DNA from: Plasmodium relictum
Lineage: Eukaryota; Apicomplexa; Aconoidasida; Haemosporida; Plasmodiidae
Direction of reading: 5' to 3'
DNA length: 64,000 bases
Assembly: GCF_900005765.1 (NCBI RefSeq)
Contig: NC_041692.1
Location: 930,001 to 994,000, forward strand
Positions 11,116 to 22,827 of this stretch are shown one piece after another. Under the pieces are notes generated by a model, which saw only the letters and a program-made list of their open reading frames with translations, was not told where the DNA came from and did not search any database. A program made the translations under genes and the position numbers. Within the stretch, counting starts at the first letter, position 1, and each line of letters begins with the position of its first letter.

Positions 11116-12640
11116 TTTTCATTTTTATTTATCTTATTTTATTTTATCTTTTTTTTTTTTTTTTTTCGTTTCGTTACGTTTTGTTTTTTTTTTTTTTTTT
11201 TAAGTTTAAATATACTTCTTAAAAACTTAATTCGTTATATGCACTTCTAAAAAAAAAAATGAAAAATTGAATTTCAAATATAAGTTGAAGAAAACAATCC
11301 TTTTCATATGTAACCTTCCAATTATAAATCTTTGAGAAAAAAGGAAAAAATAACTTCAAAAAAAAAATTATAAAGACAAAACATATGAAGTGTATTTTCC
11401 TAAAGAATTTATTTAAGAACTATATATTAAAAAATTTAAATTAAAACTGAATATTTTTGTTTATAACATTATATTTTAAAATTTTAATATTAAAAAAGAA
11501 GAAAACACTAATTAAAATTACAATGATTTCGTTAAATATATATATATATATATATATTGGTGAATTAAACTAAATAATTGAAGTATTAAGGGATTTTCCT
11601 CCTTAAAAGGAAAAAAAGACTAAAACAATGAGAAAAAAAAACCTAAAAAATTATAATTATTTAAAAGGTTAAATTTAAGATATAACTTAGCATTACGCAT
11701 TTTCTCTTCTTAAAATATTTAACAGTACCTTTAAGATATTTAATTTTTTATATTTTTGAATTATGTGCCATTGATAATTTTTTTTTATATAGATTTTTTT
11801 AGTGTTTCGGATTTTTTTTTTTTTAATATTTTTTGTTTTGCTAAAACATTTTTTCATGTTACTACATGAAAAAAAAAAAAAAATAATAATTTATGTATGC
11901 ATGCAATAAAAAATAAAATAAAAATGGGCATTTTACTGGTTCATTTTTTTTTTTTTTATTTTTATCTAATCTCGTATTTTATGAATTCAATTTTTTAAGT
12001 TTAAAAAGAGAAAGAAAATTGTAAATATTTTTTTATATTAAAAAGTAGTTTATTGAAAAAGTGATGCAGTTTTTATATAATTTTTATAAGCACCATATTT
12101 GATTTATAAATTTATTTCCAAAACATCTATAAGCTTTTATGATGATTCTTTTTTTTTTTTCTTAATATTAATTTTAAATGTTATTTATAATATCTAATTT
12201 TAAATATATGTTTTTGAATTTTTTTTAATACATTTTTTTTTTGTATAAATTTATAATTGCTGTAAATTTTAGTATTTTTTTTTTTATAGAAAGCATTTTA
12301 CAATACATTATACATAGTAAATGCATTGTGTTAATGCTTCTGTTGTAAGTATATCCATTGTATATATTATTGTTGTATAATATATTTTTTCTTGTAAACA
12401 TTATGTTATTGCACTTGTTTAATTAAATTTTTGTTACTTATTTTATATATTTTTGAAAGATTTCATAATTTTTTATAACATAGATATTAAATATTTAATT
12501 TATTCTAAGGTTTTTTATATTATACGTTTTTGTTTCTATTTCTATTTCTTTTTCTTAATGAAATAATATTTTACTGATTTGAATATAAGTAATTATTATA
12601 TTGAGTTATATAAAGAAAAAAAAATAAAAAAATTAAAATA
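11116..12640. other. Divergent promoter region, 1.5 kb
   Basis: Separates the starts of the 1028-residue gene (-) and the secreted-protein gene (+). It has many homopolymer tracts and one (TA)n run near 11537-11558. It also holds a TGCATGCA palindrome (11898-11905) and a TGCAC site (12410-12414). No open frame of note. Confidence 0.5.
11898..11905. promoter_or_regulatory. TGCATGCA palindrome, candidate ApiAP2 site
   Basis: The 8-base palindrome TGCATGCA stands out in a stretch almost devoid of G and C. TGCATGCA is a known recognition sequence of a Plasmodium AP2-family regulator. A TGCAC element (reverse complement GTGCA, the core of the invasion-gene regulator AP2-I) lies at 12410-12414, about 230 bases before the ATG of the secreted-protein gene. 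Short motifs occur by chance, so function is only a possibility. Confidence 0.3.
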
Positions 12641-15600
12641 ATGTATAATGCATTAATATTTTTATTTTTATTTATTAATTATTGTAAAAATGCATCGGGG
12701 ACAATTTCAAATGGCAAAGATCAGAAAAATGTAAGTAAAAGTTTTATTAAAAAAAAAAAAAAATTAATGCTTATAATATAAACATATATATATATATAAT
12801 GCTTTTAAAAATAATGTATCTAACAAAAAAAATTTTAAATAATTTAAAATAAAGATTATGTAACTTTTCTATTTTATTATATAAATTTTCATTTTCCATA
12901 TTAAATATAAATTTTTATATATGTTACATATAATATTACTTTATATTATATTTCATTTTTTTATTTAAAATTTTTTTTTTAGAATAAAGATGATTCTTTA
13001 GATATAGATGATAAGTGGATATTATATGACTTAGAAACAAACCCTTATATCGATTTAAGGCATCCTAATTTTAAAGGAGATTTTATAAGAACTATAGATG
13101 AATATTATGTTTATGAAACAAAAGAATACAATGCATATAAAAAAGAAAGATATAATAATTTGATGAATAACAAAGAATTTGAAAAGAAACAATTTAATTG
13201 TGTAATTAGCTTTTTGATTCATGGAAGACCAAATTCTAGAGAGGTCAATGATTATAAAATTTGGAGTTCTCAAGCAAATATAATAAAAAATGAAGCTATG
13301 TCTAAACAAAAGTATAGTAAATTTATTTCATATGCTCCCTTTATAAGCTGTTCTAATTTTCTAGGAAGTGGTGGTGTTCATTCACACGTTCATTTTGCAT
13401 ACATAACTGCTCTTAGAATATCAATGACTTTAAAAAATCTGATTTCAGATGATACTTGCTACAATTATGATGTTTTTTTTCATTCTCATTGTTTTGGAGC
13501 TAATATAATTAGAATGATCTTATCTTTAAATAATGACATATGGAAAATTATGAACATACCCCTTATAAATTTAGATTCCGAAAGAAATACATTGTCGATT
13601 TTAGAAGATAATTTTAAATTAACTTTAACAAATATAAACATTATTACAGATAAAGATAGTATAAAAGTTAATAAAGATCCTTATTTTAAAGGTCTTAAAT
13701 ATTATTTATACAACTCGTTTCAAGTAAATTTGAGAAATAAAAAATTAACAGAACAGTTAGATGAAATATTTAATGATGAAGACATTAATTACAATGATTT
13801 AAATGAGGATATGCTTAAAGATACCAATATTAATTATAATAAAAGTTATGATATAGGAAATCGATTAAATAGAGTAATAAAAAGACTTCATTATTACTTA
13901 TTAAATAAAAAAATTAATTTGTTGAATATTACTTCTACCGCCCCTCCATTAAGTGGTGTAGTATGGAAATTAGAAGATATTAAAATAGGCCATCAAAAAA
14001 AAGTAAGATTTAAAAATATTCTGAAGATTATTCCATCATTTATTAAACATAGAATTCTTAAAACTAGAGATGTTGAAGAATTATTGTATATTACTAATCC
14101 CCAATTATTTTGCTTATTATCGGTAGAAGAAAAAGTAGATTATGATTATAATAAAAACAGAGGTTCTTTAATTTCTTACTTTAAAAATGTGAGTTATTAT
14201 TCTGATTTGGATAATGATGAACTTGTGAGCATGTACACAAGTTTAGGTTTGCATTCTCCTGCTCATATGAGATCATTAAGTTATTATATGTTAAATTTCA
14301 GAAATGAATATTATAATCGTGTTTTTAAAATCCCTGCTCATTTATCCAATATAAATGTTTCTGATAATGGTTACATTATTGATTATATTCAAAGAAATGA
14401 TGTCTGTTCATATGTGAAACCTAAATACTTAGAGTATTTTGTTTCTTATGTTAATGAACTAGTAAATTATAATCAGAAACCCGCTCCATATATTCCTCAG
14501 AGACTTGTTTACAAAAATCCATTTTTAATACATTTTAAAGTACCAGTTAATCAAAAAAATAATATATATACTTCTCATTCTATATTAGGTACAGGTAGAA
14601 CTGCATTACTTTTATATTCATATGATATTTATAAGCACATATCAGAAAGTGGTTTCAGTAATAAGAATGCCCTGGAAAATGAGTTAGATAATTTTTATGA
14701 TATTGATCCGTTTATATACTATAACTGGATGACATATGTTGGTAATCAAACTGAACGTACTAAAGAAAAATTCATGAAGGATTTATTTTTATACTCAGAT
14801 AATATAAACATGAATATTGTAGAAAATCTTTTTAATATGTTTACTTCATCTCATTATTTGAAATTCTTCATTTTTCACATACATACTAAAGTAAATAGCA
14901 TTGAAAACTTATATAAAATAATTAATAGATTTTCCTTGCCAAAGTTTAACACTGTTTTAGGAAAAAAGGAAATAAAGAAAATTAAATTATCATTATTAAA
15001 GAGCAATGAACTTAACAAAAAAGAAAAGCAATTATATGATTACTTTAGTATTTATACAAATTTTTTAAAAAATTTTAGCTATAATAATGCAGTTTCATAT
15101 ATCCCCCAAGATTCACTTCTTAATAAACATAAAGATTTTAAAGAATACCAAAATAAAAATATAAATTCACTAAAAGAAGAATTAAGAAAGATTCATAAAT
15201 TTGTACAAGAAAATAAAACATTTTATCAAATGAAAAAAAAGTTGAAACATATGCATAATATTAAAGGTATAGATAATATGGTTAGTGATGATAAAGAAAA
15301 TGAAGAAATATATGATGAATTTGAAAATTATAATGACATTGAAAATGTAAGTGATTATAGAAGTATGTATAGTTCTGATGAAGGAAGAGTAAATAATTAT
15401 AGTGGTATGTATTTTCATATTAAAAGAAGTTTAAGTTTAAAAAATGCATTCCAAAATATAAGAGCAACTAATACATTATATAATAATGTACAGTATATAG
15501 AATTTGTAATTAAAAGTGCAAAATTGGAAAATGTTGAAGATAACTTAAATGATCTAAAAAATACAAATTATTGTTTATTTAATTATGATGATAAATTTAG

Positions 15601-16510
15601 CCTTTCATATATAGTGAATTTTTGTAATTATAATCAAGAAATATATTCTAATATAAAGAAGTATTATACCAGTAATTCTATTTACGTTCTGGAAAATTTA
15701 AAGGATTGTAATTTAAAAAAATATAAGAATTTGAAGTTATGTGAAAACTCAATTCTTCTTAAAAAATTATTTCATACAGATTTAGATACAGTTTTGTCAA
15801 ATTTGCATTATAAGGAATTTAAAAGAATGATTGAAATGAAAAAAGCCATAGAAAAGGGAATAAATAAAGAAGATATATTTTCATTAAGTAATGACTCTTT
15901 AGTTACAATACTTCACAGTAGGAATGGAAATATTACAAATTTTCAAATCAATGTTTGTTTTAAAGTTTATGATGTTTCAAGTAATAAGGATTTATTCTTT
16001 AGAGATGATAAGGCTGAACGAGAAAGCGATGATCAAAATGATTCAAGTTTTAAGAAAAGTAATTCAGTTTTCTGTACACATGTTAATCTACCAGTTAAAA
16101 TAGATCATCAATTAATTAAAAGTTTAAATAATATATATATGCGAGCAATTCATAATATTATGGAAAACAATCAATTTCAAAATGAATATGGCATAAATGA
16201 GCCTACAGAATCATACAAGTCATTTGTATATTTTTTTAATAAATTTTCCTACGTTTATAATTTAAAAGATATATATGAAAACGAAAATGATATAAATTTA
16301 TTTAGCACTCCTCAAAATATTAAATGGGATCAATTTTACAATTTATTAAATTATGAAATAAATACCGACTTTAATAATGAACAGTTTTTACAGAACTTTT
16401 TTTATGATAAAAAAACAGTTATTGTTAAACCTTTTCAAAATAATATTTTAAAGGACTTTTTAATGCATTTTACAGTATTCTTTTACTTATTTAAGGTTAA
16501 TTCAGTATGA
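12641..16510 (+). CDS. Secreted protein with alpha/beta-hydrolase-like region (1205 residues)
   Basis: Two exons: 12641-12730 and 12983-16510. The donor is AAT|GTAAGT, the acceptor TTTTTTTTTTAG; phase 0. Exon 1 encodes a clear signal peptide (MYNALIFLFLFINYC...). The mature N-terminal region has hydrolase-like landmarks: 'VISFLIHGR' (H110-G111, like an oxyanion HG loop) and 'YDVFFHSHCFGANII' (S198-H199-C200-F201-G202). The latter resembles a nucleophile elbow with Cys as in dienelactone hydrolases, or Ser shifted. Both similarities are pattern-level only. The rest is unrecognised, with a charged insert at about 765-825. An alternative last splice (AAG|GTTAAT near 16494 to the AG at about 16554) would swap the last five residues for a hydrophobic tail. 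Secretory-organelle or parasitophorous-vacuole location is inferred from the signal peptide. Confidence 0.78.
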
Positions 16511-17065
16511 AATTTTATAGAATTAGAAGAATAAATTTTTAATTTTATTTTTAGCACTTTATGATTTTTTTTTTATATTTTATTTTAATTTTTTAATTAT
16601 TTTTTTAAAAATTTTTTAATTTTTTTTTTTTATGTTTTTCATTTAGAAAAAAAAACTCGTTTGTCTATGCTAATAAAATTTTTATTATTAATAAATTAAA
16701 AAAAATATATACATTTTATGATCATATTCTTTATTTTATACATATTTTTTTTTTTAGAATTAATTTTGAGTACTTAACCTATTTTATTTAATTTTTTTAG
16801 TTTAAAAGACTTTGTGTTGTTATTAAATTTAAGTAAAATGTTATTATTTTAATTTTATTAAATTTTAAATACATAAATATTTAATTAAAAAAAAAAAAAA
16901 TTACAATTATTAAAATAATCAAAATGACAAAATAAATATACTAAATCAATATAAAAAGATGTTGCCATTAAAGAAAACATCAAAATATACAAACATATTA
17001 GCATGAAATAATATATATTGTATGTAGTTTTTTTTTTTTTTTTTTTTTCTGAAGATATATTATTT
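16511..17065. other. Spacer between convergent 3' ends
   Basis: 555 A+T-rich bases between the secreted-protein gene and the methyltransferase gene. It holds T-rich runs (for example about 17031-17048) and no recognisable gene. The first 50 bases could contain a short alternative final intron of the upstream gene. Confidence 0.45.
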
Positions 17066-19486
17066 TTAATCTATAGAATAACAACAAATTAATTCTTCAT
17101 TTATATTTATTGATTTATTTTTTTTTATATGTAATACTGCATTAATATTTCTTGAATTTTTTGTTTGAGGGGAAATATAAATGTTACCATGTAAGTAATT
17201 ACTTTGTTTCTTATCGATACAAAAAATCTGAGCAATATTATTACAACAATGTAGATGTAAAAGTGTTTGCTTCCAATGAGTTTTTTCTTTAAACATGCTT
17301 GTTGTTAAAATATTAGTCGTACTATTTGAATTTACTATAGGTTTCATTTTGTTTTCATTTGATATATATTGATAAGTATTTTCATAAAATGTAGAGATCT
17401 CAAAAATGCAGTCAAAATAAAAGCACAAACTCGTCACTATTTGATCCTCTTTTATAGGAATTTTAAATTCAGAATTAACATAAAAATTGTCCTTTTTATA
17501 TGTGTACAAGTTAATTGTAGAATAATTAATTATTTCAGTAGATACTTTATTTTTATCTACATTTATAATTTTTGCGTTTTCTATGAATTTTTTGAAATTT
17601 GGTTTTAACTCAGATAAATCTTTGTTATATAATGGCTTGTCCCATATTAATATATTTTCATTTATATATTCTAAATCATTGTATCCACATATATATAAAT
17701 ATATTTTATTTGGGAATATATAACCATTTTCCTTTAAGTAAACATCTCTAGCATATAAGATAGTATTTATCATACATTCGTAAAATAAGAAATATCCCAT
17801 CCATTCTGATATAATAATATCAAATTTTAAAAGTTTTAACTGAACATTATTAATTTTTTGAAAATTTTCAATGTTTATATTTTTACTTAAATAATATATC
17901 TGTTCTTTTTCATCTATATATATATCATTATCTTCTAATTTACCTTTAAATAAAAAAATATTGTTTGCTTTGTTTTTTTCTGCTATTTTCTTTGCTTTAT
18001 TTAAAATTTTCTCAGCATTATCAATACCAACAATGATCTTTGCGTGGTCAGAACAAAACAAAGAAATTATAGATGATCCACATCCTATATCTAAAACGAT
18101 TTTATTTTTAAATATTTCTTTATTTTTATATATAAATTCATAGTAAGAATTGGTTCTACTTTTATCTAAAATCATTGTTCTATGTATGCTGGTATAATTG
18201 TAACTATCGAAATAGTTTTTATCTATTTCCTTTGAATCATTGTTGCTTACATTATTTGTATTTATATTTTTTATATTGTCTATTTCATTGCATATTATTT
18301 CATTTTTTTCTTCATTTTTTTCACTATTTAATTCCATATTTATTTCTTTTTTATTAAAATTCAGTCCTTTAATCTTATTATCTTTCAACTGTTTATCTTT
18401 CAAATCTCTTTTTATTATCTCATTCATCAAATGCTTAATAATTTGTTCCATACTATTTATTTTTGTGTGCAAATTCTTTATTTCCTCATGTTCATTTTCA
18501 TATGTTTTTACAAATTTATCAACTAGTGAACCATTTATATTATCCTTCATCATTTTATCAATGGAATTACATTCCCTATTTTTACTTACAATTGAATCTA
18601 CTAAATGATTTAAATTAATATTATTTAAGTTCAAAAAGGCATTTTTTTCTTTTTTATCAACTTTTTTTCTATTTTCTATAATAAAATTCTTATATGGCAT
18701 ATCTTCTCTTACTTCATTATTAAAAGGTATCCTCATCACTTTTTTTTCATTATTTAATCCGCTATTTAAAAAACACGATTCTTCTTCTAAAACGTTGGAA
18801 TTATTCTTATGTGAAATCTTTAATAATAAATTTGAAAGACTCTCATTGTTATGTGCTTTTATATTTATTATTTCATCATCGCTTGTGTTATCACAAATGA
18901 ATGATTTTTCTGATGAAGACGAAGAAACAGAATTTTCTTCACTAAAACTTGAGGTGCTATCATTAGAAGAATTTTCTAAAAGTTCATTCAATTTATTTTT
19001 TACTTCATTTTCTAATAGAAAATAGCTATCATTATCATTATTGCATTTTTTTTTGAATTGTAAGTTATATAATTCAAAATATTCCTTGTTTACATCCCAT
19101 AATAATTTATCATTATTTATAACTGGTTTTAAAAAATAATTTAAATATTTTTCAAAATTAGGAAATGAAGAAATAATATCATATTTTAAAAATATATCAT
19201 GATATTTTTTCACATCTAAATTATTCAATTGACATAACCTTAAAAAATTGATAAATATTATGTTTTTGTATTCATCACTACAATATAATATATTAATATT
19301 TTTATTTAACATATGTATTACAACATTTTTCGTTTTTCTACTTTTGTAATCATCACATAAACTATATGCATATTCTTCATTTGCAAAACTTTCTTTCCTT
19401 TTAATTGTCAATTCATTTTCGTAACTATTAATTATATTTTCTATTGCTTTAAATAATTCTTTTAACTCCTTATTTTCTGTATTCAT
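17066..19486 (-). CDS. Type I protein arginine N-methyltransferase, PRMT3-like
   Basis: An intronless frame of 806 residues starting at ATG 19486. The catalytic core begins near residue 427 (YFDSYNYTSIHRTMILDKSR), the usual PRMT entry motif. The SAM-binding motif I is VLDIGCGSS (464-472), followed by GIDNAE (487-492). The double-E loop is SEWMGYFLFYE (E561 and E570) and the THW loop is at 736-738, so the active-site residues look intact. The first 140 residues resemble the PRMT3 N-terminus ('NFLRLCQL' then 'YFLKPVINNDKLLW'), but the C2H2 zinc finger is degenerate: the second Cys and second His are not evident. A Ser/Asn/Glu-rich linker of about 280 residues separates the parts, with a probable coiled coil at about 320-370. 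It would transfer methyl groups from SAM to Arg in RNA-binding proteins, ribosomal proteins or histones. The syntenic P. falciparum gene is, as I recall, named CARM1-like. Confidence 0.9.
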   Translation of the reverse strand: MNTENKELKELFKAIENIINSYENELTIKRKESFANEEYAYSLCDDYKSRKTKNVVIHMLNKNINILYCSDEYKNIIFINFLRLCQLNNLDVKKYHDIFLKYDIISSFPNFEKYLNYFLKPVINNDKLLWDVNKEYFELYNLQFKKKCNNDNDSYFLLENEVKNKLNELLENSSNDSTSSFSEENSVSSSSSEKSFICDNTSDDEIINIKAHNNESLSNLLLKISHKNNSNVLEEESCFLNSGLNNEKKVMRIPFNNEVREDMPYKNFIIENRKKVDKKEKNAFLNLNNINLNHLVDSIVSKNRECNSIDKMMKDNINGSLVDKFVKTYENEHEEIKNLHTKINSMEQIIKHLMNEIIKRDLKDKQLKDNKIKGLNFNKKEINMELNSEKNEEKNEIICNEIDNIKNINTNNVSNNDSKEIDKNYFDSYNYTSIHRTMILDKSRTNSYYEFIYKNKEIFKNKIVLDIGCGSSIISLFCSDHAKIIVGIDNAEKILNKAKKIAEKNKANNIFLFKGKLEDNDIYIDEKEQIYYLSKNINIENFQKINNVQLKLLKFDIIISEWMGYFLFYECMINTILYARDVYLKENGYIFPNKIYLYICGYNDLEYINENILIWDKPLYNKDLSELKPNFKKFIENAKIINVDKNKVSTEIINYSTINLYTYKKDNFYVNSEFKIPIKEDQIVTSLCFYFDCIFEISTFYENTYQYISNENKMKPIVNSNSTTNILTTSMFKEKTHWKQTLLHLHCCNNIAQIFCIDKKQSNYLHGNIYISPQTKNSRNINAVLHIKKNKSININEELICCYSID

Positions 19487-20243
19487 TTTTTAATACATAA
19501 ATATATGTTCAACTTATAAATAGAATTTAGAATTTGCTTTTATTAATTAAAGGATATATATGTAGTAAGTCATTATATTTGAGAATTGGTATTGATATTA
19601 TTATAAATACTTCTTTATTTTTTATATAATATATTCTATAAGAATTTAAATGAACCAAACGTAGAAAGAATAATAATCAAATTATAAGTTAAAAATTATG
19701 AAATATGATAAATAATTTTTTTTAATAAAATATTAGTTTTTATGTAAAACATATGAAATAAGCATGTTCATTTAAAATTTAATTCAAAATAAAAAAGAAA
19801 AAACATTTCTTATGCATTAATTTTAATATGACTAAATGTATTACTTTAAACAGTTAAATTTTTATTTATAATTATTTTTTTTTTTATAATTCACAAACAG
19901 ATGTTTTTTTATTTTTATATTATTTGAACAATATTTTTCTTTATATTAAAAAAAAAAATAAAATAAAAAATAAAATAAAATAAAAGAACATGAGCATATT
20001 AATCAGGAAAAAAACATTGAATTTTTATATGCAAGCATTGTTTCAACACAATTCAAAATATATATATGTAGAAGAATATACGAAATTTTATACAAAAAAA
20101 GATAAAAGTAACGAAATATAAAAAAGAAAAAAAAATACTAAATAGATACAATTGATAAAAAGAAACATAGATGAAAAAAAAAAAAAAGTAATAATATAGG
20201 ATATAAAAAAAAAAATAAATAATTTTTTTTTTATTTTATTAAT
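19487..20243. other. Intergenic spacer, no gene seen
   Basis: 757 A+T-rich bases between the start of the methyltransferase gene and the 3' end of the DUF2009 gene (same strand). It should hold the methyltransferase promoter. Poly(A) blocks lie near 19950-19984 and 20170-20222. No ORF or RNA gene was recognised. Confidence 0.5.
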
Positions 20244-22827
20244 TTAAAATGTTCCATCAAAACCAACAAAACCAGTTAATAAAAAAATTGGAAAAAATTT
20301 TTTTTTTTCAATTTTTGAACACCAATTCCAAGCTGATGTTAATCGTCCATCAATACAACTTCCAGCTTCATTAAAATTATCACCACCACTTCCATCAAAA
20401 CCATGACGAAAAAAATCGCAAGTTATCGTCATTCTTTAAATACAAAAGAAGAAAATTATTTCAAACAAAAAAAAAAAATAAAAATGAATGAAAAATATAA
20501 GAAAAATATATGATAAATATGCATGAAAAAAATGTGAAACGAAGTATGGATAAATTACATAATACTATAGCAAGTAACGTTAAAGCTATTTTTACTATAA
20601 ATATATTTGTATATTTATTTTTGTTCTTATTTTTATTCTTTTATTTCTTATTATTCTTTTTTTTTCTTTTTTTTTTTTTACTTTAAATTGTGAGCTCCAT
20701 TAAATTCATTTTTAATATAATTTTTCATTGCAGCAGTAGAATTATATAACTCATCTATTTTTTGCAAGCATAAAACAATTGGTGTTAATATTCTAGGAAC
20801 CTTAAAAATGAATTAAATAAAAAGATAAACTTATTTATATCCTTATCCCATTTTTATATTTTTAAGTATTCTCATTAAAATGTAAAACTTTTATAAATAA
20901 ACAAAATTATTTATTTGCCATATATATACAAAAACAAAACTGATATTGTATCACTATTATTTTTTTTTTTTATATTATGATAAATATAAATACATAATCT
21001 TTATTGTGGTATATATTTTTTTTTTAATTTACTTGGGTGTATTTATCAATAAACATGAAAGTGTTAGGAATATTAGAATCCCCCATATGGATCATACTTG
21101 ATCCTATCCATCCCCCCAGTTTTTTCTGAACATTATGCAAAATTTTTTTCATAACACTTAATACCTTATGCCCACTTTGCAACCTATTTAATCCTTGTCC
21201 AGTATCTATTAGTCTATATGGATTTTTAAAATCAAGCATATCACTTTCTGCACAACTCCATAAAAAAAACATATGCTCTCCTATTTCCTTCCAAAGATGT
21301 AGGGTTTGTAGTACATACATATATTGTCTATTATGAGAATGAGTTAACCTACTTCCTTGTTTTCCTGTTTCTATCGATAGAGAGTATACCGAATCTTTTT
21401 CATATGGATCATAATAATTTTTTAAATATTCAATCATTATTTCGCATGGCTTGCAAAACATCCTTATGTGAGTATTATAATCACACAAGCTGTATAAGCA
21501 TCTTTCTATTTCTTCTGATGTTAAATACTGCGAAGAATCTGAATTATTTGAATCTTCTTCTAAGTTTTGCGTGTTAAAAATAGGTATGTTTATTTTAAAT
21601 ATACTTTTTTTATTATTTTTATTACATGAATATTTCTTAGATAAATATTTTATTGCTTCTTCTTTTTGTTTAATTTGTTTCTGTATTTCAATTCTACTTC
21701 CGTTTGCATCTATTTCCATAGTTGCAACTTTAATTAAATTATCGTTAAGAATTTCAAGACCATTTTTTTTATCTTTTAGTAAATCATATACTGTTTTTAT
21801 TGGGGATACACAATCAAATGATAATAAATCATATATTTCTTCTCTTCTTGTATCCATTAAGAAGTACATTAGTTTTCCATAACTACTTCTCATTTTATCT
21901 GGGTTAAGAATTTTATATCTTCTTCCTATTTCAAAAACGAAACTAAAAAAGCTACTATTGCTTAAAAAATCTCTATCACGAATTAATTTTTGACCATTTT
22001 CGTAATTGTTAGCTATAACTAAACCAGACAATATAGAACATAAAGTTTTTATTTCTTTTACTATTTTCTTACTTTTGTTTCCACTATGTAATATATCAAT
22101 TTTGTCAGTGTACTCACTTACTTCTAATGCACTTTCTAATAATCGTAAATATAGTCTCTCTTCATATGTTAATCTTAATGGGATAAACTTACACAATTTT
22201 ATATAATTATTTTCATCATCATCTTCTTCTGTTTGATCTTTTTCATCTAGTTTTATCGTATCATATTGTTCACTTTCGTACTAAATATATGGGGGGAAAA
22301 AAAAAAAATAATTATATTAGAAAAAAAAAATTAAATCAAATAATATATATATATATAACTGATTAAGATTAAGAATATATAAAAATATTATCATACATAA
22401 AAAAGTAATTTATATAAATATGTATATTAAAATTATATTTAGTAAACTAAAAATATTATATATATCTTTTATTTAAAAAAAAATTAGATGGTATTAAATA
22501 TTTTAGTATATAAAATACATGACATAAATAAATCTAAAATATATATATATATATATTAATATATATAATAATTTTAACATTTTTAAGAATGTCAATCTTG
22601 TCATCTTTTATTTCTTCATCTATTATTTTGCTTAATTTGTCTTCATTATTCAATTTATCAATTAATAATATAAGTTCTTGCTTATTTAAAAACTTTAGTA
22701 TTTCAAAATTTTTTTTAGAAATGTTTTTATATTCTTTTATGTTTTTTTCGAAATATGTATCTTCCTCATTAATATCTCTCACTTCTTTTTCATCTAATAT
22801 TTTTTTTAATTTGTCATTTTCATTCAT
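20244..22827 (-). CDS. DUF2009 / UPF0652 family protein (601 residues)
   Basis: Four exons (complement): 22579-22827, 21033-22280, 20682-20800, 20244-20433; GT-AG, all phases agree. Exon 1 gives an acidic/charged N-terminus. Exon 2 carries the conserved body: 'LLESALEVSEYTDKIDI', 'KELCSILSGL'-like 'KTLCSILSGLVIANNYE', 'FEIGRRYKILNPDKMRS', 'YRLIDTGQGLNRLQSG' and 'GGWIGSSMIHMGDSNIPN'. Exons 3 and 4 complete it with 'ILTPIVLCLQKIDELY' and 'FFRHGFDGSGGDNFNEAGSC', ending 'LLTGFVGFDGTF'. Near-complete agreement with the motif order of this eukaryote-wide family (PF09418, from memory) confirms the splice model. The biochemical role of the family is not established. The donor of exon 1 is GTTAAA, weaker than the others, so the N-terminal junction is the least certain part. 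Confidence 0.9.
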
